Notes: generated by a model from the letters alone, not told the origin. A stretch of DNA of 64,000 bases from Nocardioides sp. S-1144 (GCF_005954645.2 NZ_CP040695.2:2852001-2916000), one strand, 5' to 3'. Shown: positions 46,365 to 54,388, numbered from the stretch's first letter. Program-made: numbers and translations.

Positions 46365-47282
46365 GTGCTGCTCCTCCTCGGCACCCTGCTCGTCGTCGGC
46401 GCCCTCGTGCTCTTCCTCGCGAGCGCCGGTCGCTCCACGACCAGACGCGGCGTCGAACGCTCGCTCGAGCTGCTCGACACGATGTCGACCACGCCACCCA
46501 AGCCCCGACCGGGTCAGGACGACCGACCCTTCGCCGAGCGCGTCCTAGCGCCGCTCCAGCACCGTGCCCTCGTCGTCGGCCGCCGACTGTCGGGCTCCGG
46601 CTCCGCCGAGCGACTGCGCCGTCGACTCGACCTCGCGGGCAACCCGCGCGACTGGGACGCCGACCGGGTGGTGTCGGTCAAGGTGCTGGGCGCCACCGCC
46701 CTCCTCGCCGTGGGCGCCGCCCTCGCCCTCACCCTCGGCACCGGTCTCGTCGGGACGGTGCTGCTCGTCGTCGGCGGGCCCGTGCTCGGCTTCTTCCTGC
46801 CGGAGCTGTACCTGTACCAGGCCGCCTACGAGCGCACCGAGCAGCTCCAGCGCGAGCTGCCCGACGCGATCGACCTCCTCACCATCAGCGTCGAGTCCGG
46901 GCTCGGCTTCGACGCCGCCTGCCAGCAGGTGGCACGGCACACGGAGGGTCCGCTGTCGGCGGAGTTCTCGCGGATGCTCCGCGAGATGCAGATCGGCCAG
47001 AGCCGCACGGCCGCGCTCCGGGCGCTCGCCGAGCGCACCAACGTGCCGGACGTCCGCACGTTCGTCACCGCCATGGTGCAGGCGGACGCGTTCGGGATCC
47101 CGACGGCGCAGGTGCTGCGGGTCCAGGCCAACGAGATGCGGGTCCGACGTCGGCAGCGGGCCGAGGAGAAGGCCCAGCAGGTCCCGGTCAAGATCACCTT
47201 CCCCCTCGTGTTCTTCATCCTCCCGTGCTTGTTCGTCGCCGTCCTCGGGCCGGCGGCGATCACGCTCATGGACAACTTCTGA
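46365..47282 (+). CDS. tadC: TadC-like type II secretion F-domain protein
   Basis: 305 aa, GTG start 1 nt after the tadB stop. One N-terminal membrane segment, a basic region, two central segments (VLGATALLAVGAALALTLGTG; VGTVLLVVGGPVLGFFLPEL) and a T2SSF cytoplasmic domain (LPDAIDLLTISVESGLGFDAACQQVARHTEGPLSAEFSRML, ALRALAERTNVPDVRTFVTAMVQADAFGIP). A last membrane segment follows (ITFPLVFFILPCLFVAVLGPA). It forms the inner-membrane platform with TadB. The histidine kinase starts 15 bp downstream. Confidence 0.92.
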   Translation: MLLLLGTLLVVGALVLFLASAGRSTTRRGVERSLELLDTMSTTPPKPRPGQDDRPFAERVLAPLQHRALVVGRRLSGSGSAERLRRRLDLAGNPRDWDADRVVSVKVLGATALLAVGAALALTLGTGLVGTVLLVVGGPVLGFFLPELYLYQAAYERTEQLQRELPDAIDLLTISVESGLGFDAACQQVARHTEGPLSAEFSRMLREMQIGQSRTAALRALAERTNVPDVRTFVTAMVQADAFGIPTAQVLRVQANEMRVRRRQRAEEKAQQVPVKITFPLVFFILPCLFVAVLGPAAITLMDNF

Positions 47283-47296
47283 CAGGCGGCTCCCCC

Positions 47297-48829
47297 GTGT
47301 CCCCCCAGCAGTCCCTCCGCATCGCGCTCGTCGCGCGCTGCTTCATGCTCGTCGTCCTGGGCGCCAACGTCGTCGTCACGTCCGAGGAGGGCTTCGACCG
47401 GAGCGACGGCTTCCTCGCCCTCGCGGCCCTGGCCACGGTCTGGGCACTGGCGACCCTGGCCGAACAGCGCTCGGAGCTCCGGGTGTTCAGTCCCGTCGTG
47501 GAGGGCGCCGCCGTCGGTGTGATCTGCGGGGTGTCCGTCACCCCGTTCACCGCCATCCTGCTCGCCCTCGTCCTGCCGCCGTTCGTCGCCGCGCTCCTCG
47601 GCGGACCACGGACCGGCGCCCTGGCGCTGGCCGCCACGCTCGCCGCGGTGGTCTTCGGTGCCTTGACCGTCGTCGGTCCCCTCACCGAGGCCCAGGGCCT
47701 GGCGATCTTCACCTGGGGTCTCGCCGGGCTGGGCTTCGGGCTCATCGGCGCCTTCGTGCACGTCAACGCCCGCGCCAACCCCGACCCCCTCGCGCCGTAC
47801 CGCGACGCGCAGCGGTTGCTGCGCCAGCTGATCGACCTCTCCGACGACCTCAGCTCCGGCCTGGAGGTCACCACCCTCGCCGGCACCGTGCTCGAGGAGG
47901 TCGGCGACGCCGTCCCGACCGAGAGCCTGGCTGTGTACGCACCTCGGGGCGACGTGCTCGTGCCGCTCGCCGCGCGCCACCACGGCGCGGACCGCACCGA
48001 CACCGAGAGCGTCTCGGCCCTCGCCTGGGCCGGCCGCGAGACGGTGATCCGCGACCGTGCCTTCGCCCTCCCGGTCGGCGACTCCACCGTCCTCGGCGGC
48101 GTCGTGCCGCCCGGGACGGCACGCGAGCAGGACGAGCTGCGGCGCACGCTCGACGCACTGCGCGAGCGGCTCGCACCCACCGCGCTCCAGCTCGACACCG
48201 CGGTGCTGTTCGCCGACTTCCGCGACGCCGCCTCGGCCGACGTCCGCAAGCGGCTGGCCCGTGAGATGCACGACGGGGTCGCCCAGGACATCGCCTCGCT
48301 GGGCTACCTGGTCGACGCCCTCGCCGCCGCGCCGGCGAACGAGAAGCAGGGCCGGCAGCTCGCCGTGCTCCGCGACCGGATCACGGCGGTGGTCGCCGAG
48401 GTGCGCCAGTCGGTGCTCACGCTGCGCACCAGCATCGGCGAGGCGGAGAGCCTCGGCACCGCGATCGGCAGTGTGGCGCGCCACCTCAGCGACGCCTCCC
48501 AGATCCCGATCCAGGTCACCCTCGACGAGCAGGCGGCCCGGCTGCGTCCGGAGGTCGAGGCCGAGCTGTTCCGCATCGCCCAGGAGGCGATGAACAACGC
48601 CGTCAAGCACGCACGGTGCACGGTGATCGAGGTGCACTGCGAGGTCCACGCGCCGGACGCGGTGATCACCGTCTCCGACGACGGTCGTGGTCTCCAGCCC
48701 GGCCGGGCCGACTCGCACGGGCTCGCGATCATGCGCGAACGGGCCCGTCTGGTCGGGGCGGAGCTGACGATCGACAACCGCCCCGAGGGTGGCCTGTGCG
48801 TCGCCGTGCGCGTCGGACCGGCGCGGTGA
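47297..48829 (+). CDS. Sensor histidine kinase of the tad locus
   Basis: 510 aa from GTG at 47297. About six N-terminal membrane segments (residues 5-160), a GAF-like domain (about 180-310, SSGLEVTTLAGTVLEEVGDAV), and HisKA_3 with the phospho-acceptor in LAREMHDGVAQDIASLGYLV. HATPase: EAMNNAVKHARC (N-box), VSDDGRGLQPG (G1) and SHGLAIMRERA (G2), so it is catalytically complete. It lies between tadC and a NarL-type regulator, and the whole stretch from cpaB looks like one transcription unit. It likely controls the pilus genes. Confidence 0.92.
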   Translation: MSPQQSLRIALVARCFMLVVLGANVVVTSEEGFDRSDGFLALAALATVWALATLAEQRSELRVFSPVVEGAAVGVICGVSVTPFTAILLALVLPPFVAALLGGPRTGALALAATLAAVVFGALTVVGPLTEAQGLAIFTWGLAGLGFGLIGAFVHVNARANPDPLAPYRDAQRLLRQLIDLSDDLSSGLEVTTLAGTVLEEVGDAVPTESLAVYAPRGDVLVPLAARHHGADRTDTESVSALAWAGRETVIRDRAFALPVGDSTVLGGVVPPGTAREQDELRRTLDALRERLAPTALQLDTAVLFADFRDAASADVRKRLAREMHDGVAQDIASLGYLVDALAAAPANEKQGRQLAVLRDRITAVVAEVRQSVLTLRTSIGEAESLGTAIGSVARHLSDASQIPIQVTLDEQAARLRPEVEAELFRIAQEAMNNAVKHARCTVIEVHCEVHAPDAVITVSDDGRGLQPGRADSHGLAIMRERARLVGAELTIDNRPEGGLCVAVRVGPAR

Positions 48830-48919
48830 GACGTCGGTCCCCGGGTGGGTGCTTTCCCCCCGGCCCAACTGTTGACAGAGTGCTCCCATGACCCCGACGC
48901 CCTCCGCCAGGTGGACCGC

Positions 48920-49573
48920 ATGAGCGACGCGCCGATCCGGCTCCTCCTCGTCGACGACCACGAGCTCATCCGCGAGGGACTGGGCTCGGTCATCGACCTC
49001 GAGGCCGACATGGACGTCGTCGCCACCGCCGGGACGGTGGGCGAGGCGCTCTCGGTCTACGAGGAGCTGAAGCCCGACGTCGTCGTCGCCGACCTCCAGC
49101 TCCCCGACGGCACCGGCCTCGACATCGTGCGCACGATCCGCAAGGCCAGCCAGACGACCGGCCTGATCGTCTTGACCATGCACTCCGGCGACGACCAGAT
49201 CTTCGCGGCGATGCAGGCCGGCGCGTCCGGGTTCGTGGGCAAGGACGCCCCCTCCTCCGAGGTGGTCAAGGCCGCGCGGCACGCCGCGGTCTCGCCCCGG
49301 GCCTTCGTGTGCGCCGGTCTGGCCGGCGCCATGATGCGGCGGGTGTCGGGCGAGTCGGCCAGCCTCACCGAGCGTGAGCACGACGTGCTGCTGCTGCTCG
49401 CCGACGGCCTGGGTGCGGCCGCCATCGGCGAGCGGCTCTACCTGAGCGAGTCGACCGCGAAGTCACACATCGCGCGGATCTACCAGAAGCTCGGCGCGGC
49501 GAACCGGGCCCAGGCCCTCGTCACGGCCATGCGGGTCGGGCTGCTGTCCAGCGTCCAGCCGACCGAGCGCTGA
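48920..49573 (+). CDS. NarL/FixJ-type response regulator of the tad locus
   Basis: 217 aa from ATG at 48920, after AGGTGG. Receiver: LLLVDDHELIREGL, VVVADLQLPDGTG (phospho-Asp), IVLTMHSGDD and FVGKDAPS (Lys). LuxR-type HTH: LTEREHDVLLLLADGLGAAAIGERLYLSESTAKSHIARIYQKLGA. Its partner kinase ends 90 bp upstream. The next gene, 167 bp downstream, is the first Flp pilin, whose promoter region is an obvious candidate target. Confidence 0.93.
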   Translation: MSDAPIRLLLVDDHELIREGLGSVIDLEADMDVVATAGTVGEALSVYEELKPDVVVADLQLPDGTGLDIVRTIRKASQTTGLIVLTMHSGDDQIFAAMQAGASGFVGKDAPSSEVVKAARHAAVSPRAFVCAGLAGAMMRRVSGESASLTEREHDVLLLLADGLGAAAIGERLYLSESTAKSHIARIYQKLGAANRAQALVTAMRVGLLSSVQPTER

Positions 49574-49740
49574 CCGAACACCTGGCCCGTTCGGGCCATG
49601 CCGACTAGTCATTCGTAACTAGGCGCAATTGCACGATCCGCCGATCAAACGCCTGCTCGTTCCGACGACACTGGTCGAGAACGGGTCTGTCGTGAACTCT
49701 CGGGCAGGCCAACCCGTCCCACCTTCCAAGGAGCTCGTCG
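49574..49740 (+). promoter_or_regulatory. Regulatory region upstream of the Flp pilins
   Basis: 167-bp gap, locally less GC-rich than the neighbouring genes. It holds a small hairpin after the regulator gene, a 5-bp inverted repeat (CTAGT...ACTAG, 49605-49622) around an AT-rich core, and ACGGGT/ACCCGT arms farther down. A strong AAGGAG lies 8 nt before the pilin ATG. It probably contains a separate, strong pilin promoter; no recognised riboswitch fold was identified. Confidence 0.5.
49583..49598 (+). terminator. Small hairpin after the tad response regulator
   Basis: TGGCCC/GGGCCA arms with a GTTC loop, 10 bp beyond the regulator stop and with no T-tract. It could separate the regulator transcript from the pilin transcript. 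Confidence 0.4.
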
Positions 49741-49959
49741 ATGGTTACCTACCTGCGCATCATCCTGACCGCCCACCGGGCGCGCATGGACGAGCGCGGC
49801 GCCTCGGCCGTCGAGTACGGCCTGCTCGTCGCGGGGATTGCGGCAATCATCGTCGCGGTGGTGTTCCTCCTGGGCGACCAGATCACCGATGCGTTCCAGG
49901 ACACCTGCGACGAGATCGCCAACCGCGGTGAGGACGGCGGCCCCTGCGTCGCCGACTGA
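49741..49959 (+). CDS. flp: Flp-family type IVb prepilin (first)
   Basis: 72 aa, ATG start with a strong ribosome binding site. A 20-residue basic leader ends in Gly, followed by ASAVEYGLLVAGIAAIIVAVVF: cleavage after Gly20 gives the Flp signature Glu5-Tyr6 and a hydrophobic assembly helix. The C-terminal tail is short, with two Cys (DTC and GPC), which could form a disulfide as in some type IV pilins. A second Flp gene starts 2 bp after its stop. No prepilin peptidase gene is in the window. Confidence 0.95.
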   Translation: MVTYLRIILTAHRARMDERGASAVEYGLLVAGIAAIIVAVVFLLGDQITDAFQDTCDEIANRGEDGGPCVAD

Positions 49960-49961
49960 TC

Positions 49962-50168
49962 ATGAGACTTTCATCCACACCGCCCCGCACCGAGCGCGGC
50001 GCATCTGCAGTCGAGTACGGGCTCATCCTCATCGGCATCGCCGCATTGATCGTCGTGGTCGTCGTTCTGCTCGGCGGCCAGGTCAACGACATGTTCAATG
50101 GCGCCTGCGAGAACATCCAGGCCGAGACCGGTACCGGCGAGTGCACCGGTGACGGCGAGGGCGACTAG
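49962..50168 (+). CDS. flp: Flp-family type IVb prepilin (second)
   Basis: 68 aa. A 13-residue leader ending in Gly is followed by ASAVEYGLILIGIAALIVVVVV, with Glu5-Tyr6 after the predicted cleavage. The tail is acidic, with two Cys (GAC and GEC) like the first pilin. The two pilins share the ERGASAVEYGL block but have different leaders and tails, so they may be major and minor subunits. Its stop is 3 bp from the end of the convergent M48 protease gene. Confidence 0.93.
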   Translation: MRLSSTPPRTERGASAVEYGLILIGIAALIVVVVVLLGGQVNDMFNGACENIQAETGTGECTGDGEGD

Positions 50169-50171
50169 CCC

Positions 50172-51401
50172 CTACGGCTCCCCCACCCGCTGCGCGATCG
50201 CGACGCGGGTGAGCAGACCCGGGTGGCTGGCGAACCACAGCTGGCCGAACGCCGGCGGCGTCGGGTCGGCCAGCGACCGCAGCGCGAGCCGGCGGTGCAC
50301 AGCCACGAACCCCGGCACGTCGTCGGTGGCCCGGACCGCGTCGACGTCGGCGCGGGCCTCGAGCTGACGACTGACCCCGTTCGTCACCGGTGACACGAGG
50401 AGCATCGCGACCGCGACCAGCGCCAGCACCAGCGGCACGGACGTCGGCTCGCCCGCCCCGGGCGCACCGCGACGCCGGGCCGCCCCGAGCACCGTCGCGA
50501 GCAGGCCCACGCCGGCCAGGGCGCCCGCGGCACCGAGCACGGTGCCCGTCACGACGTCGTCGTGACGGGCGTGCGCGAGCTCGTGGGCCACCACCGACAG
50601 GGTCTCCTCCCGGCTCGCCGAGGCGACCAGGGTGTCGTAGAGGACCACGCGGCGGGTGCTCCCGAACCCCGACACGTAGGCGTTCAGGGTCGTCGTGCGA
50701 CGTGAGGCGTCGGCGACGAGCACCTCGTCGACCGCGACACCCTCCTCGTCGGCCAGGCGCAGGACCTCGGCCCGCAGGGGGCCGTCGGCCAGCGGCTCGA
50801 CGTCGTTGAAGAGCGGCTCGACCAGTAGCGGGTACAGGAAGGACCCCGCCACCACCAGTGCCGCGAGCAGGCCGCCGACGACGGCCGGCCAGGCACTGGA
50901 CCAGCGCCGGGCGCAGCCGACCAGCACCAGCACGGCGAGCGAGGTGGACACGATCGTGACGGCCTCGGTGCGCACGACGTCGCCCGCGAACGCGGTCCAC
51001 GACTGGCGCGTGAGGCCCTCGTCGAGGCGCAGGCGGCGCAGCGCGACCGCGCACGGGAAGGTCACCAGCCGCCCGACCAGGGTCAGCGCGGCCACCGCCA
51101 GCGGGACCTGCACCCACCACGGTCCCGGGAGTCGTTCGACGAGACGTCGTCCGCGAGCGGTCAGGCCGAACCAGCAGGCCACGGCGACCGAGACTCCCAG
51201 CGACGACCACGACCACAGCCGGGCCCACCGCGAGAACGCCTCGGCGCGGGCCACCTCCTCGGGGGTCAGCACGCTCGCGACCGGCACCGGCGTGACGCGG
51301 CCACCGGGGACGGCGTCCCACGGCACCAGCACGGCGCCGGCGACGACCAGCACGACGGCCCCGAGCGCGAACGTCGCGAGGGCGACGCGCCGCTCGGTCA
51401 C
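50172..51401 (-). CDS. M48-family membrane metalloprotease (Ste24-like)
   Basis: 409 aa from GTG at 51401; a GTG at 51413 is also possible and would overlap the upstream gene by 8 bp. About five to six membrane segments. Catalytic zinc site VVAHELAHARHDDVVTG (HExxH), with the third ligand in RQLEARADVDAV. Preceding landmarks NAYVSGFGSTRRVVLYDTLV and LLVEPLFNDVEPLADGPLR are those of CAAX prenyl protease 1-like enzymes. The role in bacteria is likely membrane-protein turnover. Its start lies at the stop of the HEATH-type metalloprotease gene. Confidence 0.92.
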   Translation of the reverse strand: MTERRVALATFALGAVVLVVAGAVLVPWDAVPGGRVTPVPVASVLTPEEVARAEAFSRWARLWSWSSLGVSVAVACWFGLTARGRRLVERLPGPWWVQVPLAVAALTLVGRLVTFPCAVALRRLRLDEGLTRQSWTAFAGDVVRTEAVTIVSTSLAVLVLVGCARRWSSAWPAVVGGLLAALVVAGSFLYPLLVEPLFNDVEPLADGPLRAEVLRLADEEGVAVDEVLVADASRRTTTLNAYVSGFGSTRRVVLYDTLVASASREETLSVVAHELAHARHDDVVTGTVLGAAGALAGVGLLATVLGAARRRGAPGAGEPTSVPLVLALVAVAMLLVSPVTNGVSRQLEARADVDAVRATDDVPGFVAVHRRLALRSLADPTPPAFGQLWFASHPGLLTRVAIAQRVGEP

Positions 51402-51405
51402 CCGC

Positions 51406-52692
51406 TCAACCACGCGCCGCCCCCGGGAGGCCGGCGAGCCGGTCGCGCCAGGCCCGCACCAGGTCGGCCTCGTCCCAGTCGAAGCCGCTGCGGAGGGCGA
51501 CGTCGAGCGCGTCGCCCTCGCTGACGCGGGTGTAGAGGTCGACCAGGGCGTCCTGCCCGCCGCGCTCGGCGAGCATGACGCAGACCAGCCAGGCGGCCTC
51601 GTAGGCGGCACCGAGGTGTGGTCCGCGCGTGTCGAACTCGGCCCCGTCCGGGAGCGCGGCGGGCAGCCCGTCGGCGCGGACGAGGTCGGCGACCTGGCCC
51701 GCCGTCCTGGTCAGCGGCAGCGTCGTGTCGCGCAGCGCGACGTAGTCGGCGAAGCCCTCGACCAGCCAGGTGGGCGCGCCGCTCGCGGGCGCGGCCGTCG
51801 CGACGTGGGTGGCCTCGTGGGTCAGCACCACCTGCTGGCCGACGCGGCCGAGGCCGTCGAAGACGTCGGGGTTCACGTAGACGTGGACGGCGCCCCCGTC
51901 GGTCGTCGCGCCGGTGGCCGTCCCGCCGGTGCCGGTCACGGCGGCGATCTGCTCGTAGTAGCCCGCCTCGACCCCGAGCGCCTGCTCGAGGCCCGCGGTG
52001 TCGGCGGGGACCTCCACGACGAGCCGCGGCCGCCAGCCGCGGACGACGTCCGCCACCGCCGGGGCGGCCGCCCGGGCGCGCCGCAGGTAGGGCTCGGTGC
52101 CGCGCCCGGCCGCCGCCACGACGAGGACGTCGTCCTCGCGGGCCACCGCCACCGGCCCGCTCATCCAGACCGGCGTGCGCAGCCCGGTGCCGCCACCACC
52201 CGTGACGCCCGTGCCGCCCGTGTCGTCACCCGTTCCGCCGAGGCCGGTCACGGCCACCCGGCCGTCGGCGGCCCGGAAGCTCACCCGCACCTCGGCCGTG
52301 GTCGGGACCTCGTCGAAGCCGCCGTAGGTCCAGGTGGCGTCGACCGCCGCCGACCAGGTGCCGTCGGCGGTGACCCCGTCCTCCTCGTCGACGTAGCGCA
52401 GCGTGACGTCGTCGAGCCGGATCGCACGGGCCGCGTCGACCAGGTCACCGAGCCGGGCCGCCGCCGCGGCGTCGTCCGGCAGGGCCAGGGCGGTCGCGGC
52501 CGACCGGTCGCCGTCCTCGAGGGCGCGCGCCAGGTTCTGCAGGGCTTGCGCGGCCCCGGCCGGCTCCACGACGGCCGGTGCGGCCGTCGGTGCGGAGGCC
52601 CGGTACGGGGCGTCCTCGTCGGTGTCGCCGTCGACCAGGCCCCAGAGGACCAGACCGCCGGCGAGGAGCACGGACAGCGAAAGACCGGCCAC
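51406..52692 (-). CDS. Secreted or membrane-anchored gluzincin-like metalloprotease
   Basis: 428 aa from GTG at 52692; the open frame extends upstream to a CTG that would add TEHAARTGRPRWW, so the true start is uncertain. An N-terminal membrane segment (LSLSVLLAGGLVLWGLVDG) is followed by an Ala-rich region, an immunoglobulin-like or NTF2-like part (about 60-150) and a Gly/Thr linker. The peptidase-MA-type domain then has LTHEATHVAT (HExxH) and TWLVEGFADYVA (third ligand Glu). Overall it fits the peptidase MA-like superfamily. Substrate unknown. It lies 46 bp from the NlpC/P60 stop and at the start of the M48 gene, suggesting an operon. Confidence 0.8.
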   Translation of the reverse strand: MAGLSLSVLLAGGLVLWGLVDGDTDEDAPYRASAPTAAPAVVEPAGAAQALQNLARALEDGDRSAATALALPDDAAAAARLGDLVDAARAIRLDDVTLRYVDEEDGVTADGTWSAAVDATWTYGGFDEVPTTAEVRVSFRAADGRVAVTGLGGTGDDTGGTGVTGGGGTGLRTPVWMSGPVAVAREDDVLVVAAAGRGTEPYLRRARAAAPAVADVVRGWRPRLVVEVPADTAGLEQALGVEAGYYEQIAAVTGTGGTATGATTDGGAVHVYVNPDVFDGLGRVGQQVVLTHEATHVATAAPASGAPTWLVEGFADYVALRDTTLPLTRTAGQVADLVRADGLPAALPDGAEFDTRGPHLGAAYEAAWLVCVMLAERGGQDALVDLYTRVSEGDALDVALRSGFDWDEADLVRAWRDRLAGLPGAARG

Positions 52693-52738
52693 CCACCATC
52701 GGGGGCGGCCGGTCCTCGCGGCGTGCTCGGTCAGCGGA

Positions 52739-53731
52739 TCAGCCGGGCCGGACCGCGCCGACGTAGGGCATCTCGTTGAGCGGGGAGATCTTGACGCCCG
52801 CGCCGGGGTTGGCGGCGTGGACGATCATGCCGTTGCCGATGTACATGCCGACGTGGCTGATCGGGCTGTAGTAGAAGACCAGGTCGCCCGCCTGCAGGTC
52901 GGACACCGCGACCTTCGCGCCGGAGGAGTACTGAGCGCTCGAGGAGTGCGGCAGGCCGACGCCGGCCTGGGCCCAGGCCATCATGGTCAGGCCGGAGCAG
53001 TCGAAGGCGCTGGGGCCCGCGGCGCCGTAGACGTAGGAGTCGCCGACCTGGGCCATCGCGTAGTTCACGGCGGCGGTGGCGCGGCCGGAGACCGGGACGT
53101 CGGAGGGGACGCGGTCGCTGCCGCGGGAGAGGATCGCCTCGCGCTCCTCCTCCTTGAGGCGGTCGAGGAGCGCCTCGGCGTCGGCGAGCTTGTCGTCGAC
53201 GACCTCCTTGTCGGCGGCCAGGTCGGCCTCGATCTCGGCGACCTGGTCGACGCGCTTCTGCACGGCGTCGCGGCGGATGTCGAGCGCCTCGAGGCCGGTG
53301 GCGTAGTCGTCGAACACGCCGTCCTGGAGGTCCTGGTAGGACGACATCGTCGAGAGCCGGTCGAGGAAGGCGCCGGCGTCGCCGGCGGTCACGACCTCGG
53401 TCACGGCACCGAGGTCGTCGCCGCCCCCGGTGTACTGGCGCAGGATGCTCTCGCGGGCGTCGGTGCGGACGCCGTCGAGCGACGTCTGCGCGGCGCGCTG
53501 GTCGGCCTTGAGCGAGTCGAGGTCGTCCTGGAGCTCGTCGAGCTCGATCTTGGCGTCGTGGTACCTCTCCTGGGCCTGCTCGGCCTCGTGGAAGAGGGTG
53601 TCGACGCGCGACTGCACGTCGTCGATGTCGGGCTCGGCCTGGGCGGGCGAGCTGGTGACGAGGCCGGCGGTCGCGACGAGCGCGAGTCCGGAGACCATGG
53701 CGCTGAGGCGCACCCGGCGGGGGTTGGTCAC
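52739..53731 (-). CDS. NlpC/P60 peptidoglycan endopeptidase
   Basis: 330 aa, GTG start. Signal peptide (residues 1-32, ending SSPAQA), two long coiled-coil stretches (about 35-110 and 145-205), then the NlpC/P60 domain. It has the catalytic Cys in AFDCSGLTMMAW, His in SHVGMYIG and the third polar residue, His, in IVHAANPG. This is the RipA/RipC-type layout that cleaves D-Glu-mDAP bonds during cell division; Rv2190c holds the same map position. The gene has a 230-nt leader containing a c-di-AMP riboswitch, with MtrA-type repeats upstream. Confidence 0.95.
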   Translation of the reverse strand: MTNPRRVRLSAMVSGLALVATAGLVTSSPAQAEPDIDDVQSRVDTLFHEAEQAQERYHDAKIELDELQDDLDSLKADQRAAQTSLDGVRTDARESILRQYTGGGDDLGAVTEVVTAGDAGAFLDRLSTMSSYQDLQDGVFDDYATGLEALDIRRDAVQKRVDQVAEIEADLAADKEVVDDKLADAEALLDRLKEEEREAILSRGSDRVPSDVPVSGRATAAVNYAMAQVGDSYVYGAAGPSAFDCSGLTMMAWAQAGVGLPHSSSAQYSSGAKVAVSDLQAGDLVFYYSPISHVGMYIGNGMIVHAANPGAGVKISPLNEMPYVGAVRPG

Positions 53732-53757
53732 TACGCGGCGTTTCCTTTGCAGTCGTA

Positions 53758-53932
53758 CGCCTACCGGGTGAGCTGACGGATTCGGGCACGACCTGCCCTA
53801 CCCCTGCTCCTCGGTCGGTCCCGTGGGACCGGCCGCCTCGCAGAGGATTCACCCCAGAAGAGTTGGTTCCCCGGCTCCCCTGGCACACGACGGGCGTGTG
53901 CGGCGGGGACTCAGCGTGGCATCCGCGCGGGA
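53758..53932 (-). ncRNA. c-di-AMP (ydaO/yuaA) riboswitch
   Basis: Reading the minus strand, the leader has the conserved blocks of this class in order: GATGCCACGCTGAGTCC, GGGGAGCCGGGGAACCA, GGGGTGAATCC and the 3' block CCCGAATCCGTCAGCTCACC followed by GGTAGGC. It ends about 26 nt before the GTG of the NlpC/P60 gene. In actinobacteria this riboswitch commonly precedes cell-wall hydrolase and rpf-type genes. High c-di-AMP usually turns expression off. Confidence 0.9.
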
Positions 53933-53968
53933 CCTGGTGGACCCACTTCCACGAACGCCTGAGCGAAC

Positions 53969-53998
53969 ACCGTAGACCGGCGCTCGCGGGCCCGCCAA
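53969..53998 (-). promoter_or_regulatory. Promoter of the NlpC/P60 riboswitch leader
   Basis: On the minus strand, TTGGCG (53993-53998) and TACGGT (53969-53974) are separated by 18 bp. The predicted start near 53962 lies about 30 nt before the first riboswitch block, giving a leader of about 230 nt. Confidence 0.55.
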
Positions 53999-54025
53999 AC
54001 TTCCGCCCACATGGTGGCGTGGCGT

Positions 54026-54052
54026 GTCACACAGGTCACACCAGTCACAGGA
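54026..54052 (-). promoter_or_regulatory. Three tandem MtrA-type 9-bp repeats
   Basis: GTCACACAG, GTCACACCA and GTCACAGGA follow each other without gaps. They match the GTCACAgcg-like direct repeats known as MtrA binding sites in mycobacteria. They lie about 28 bp upstream of the predicted -35 box of the NlpC/P60 gene; MtrA targets in related bacteria include such hydrolase genes. Confidence 0.62.
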
Positions 54053-54071
54053 TCGGCGGGTTCGGAGCCGT

Positions 54072-54287
54072 TCAGGCGGACTCGACCTCGGGCCCGCTCA
54101 CCGGCCGGACCAGGCGCAGCGGGGGCACCAGACCACCGCCGGCCAGGATGTCGAGCGCGCGTCGCTCGTCGTCGTCGATGGTCAGCTCGGCGAGCTCGGG
54201 CGGGGGCCCGAGCAGCACCGTGACCACGCAGTCGTGGCACGCCAGCCCGCGGACCACGCAGGAGTCACAGTCGATTCGTGTCGTCAT
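54072..54287 (-). CDS. Small Cys-rich conserved actinobacterial protein
   Basis: 71 aa. MTTRIDCDSCVVRGLACHDCVVTVLLG contains CxxC and CxxC (Cys 7, 10, 17 and 20), which could bind zinc or an Fe-S cluster. The rest is an acidic to hydrophobic tail (LVPPLRLV). No ribosome binding site is visible, so the transcript may be leaderless. Similar small proteins occur beside NlpC/P60 genes in other actinomycetes, as far as I recall. Function unknown. Divergent from the nuclease gene with a 101-bp gap. Confidence 0.75.
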   Translation of the reverse strand: MTTRIDCDSCVVRGLACHDCVVTVLLGPPPELAELTIDDDERRALDILAGGGLVPPLRLVRPVSGPEVESA

Positions 54288-54388
54288 GGGGAGGACGGTG
54301 GCAGGACGTGGGGACAGTTCTGCCCGGGCGGTCGCCGACCCGTGTGTCGACCGGGGATTGTCGGTGGCCCCACCTAGCGTGCGGAGGC

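Noticed and set aside
48872..48877. TTGACA as a -35 box for the tad response regulator
   Set aside because: No acceptable -10 lies 16-19 bp downstream, and the gene is probably part of the upstream transcript.
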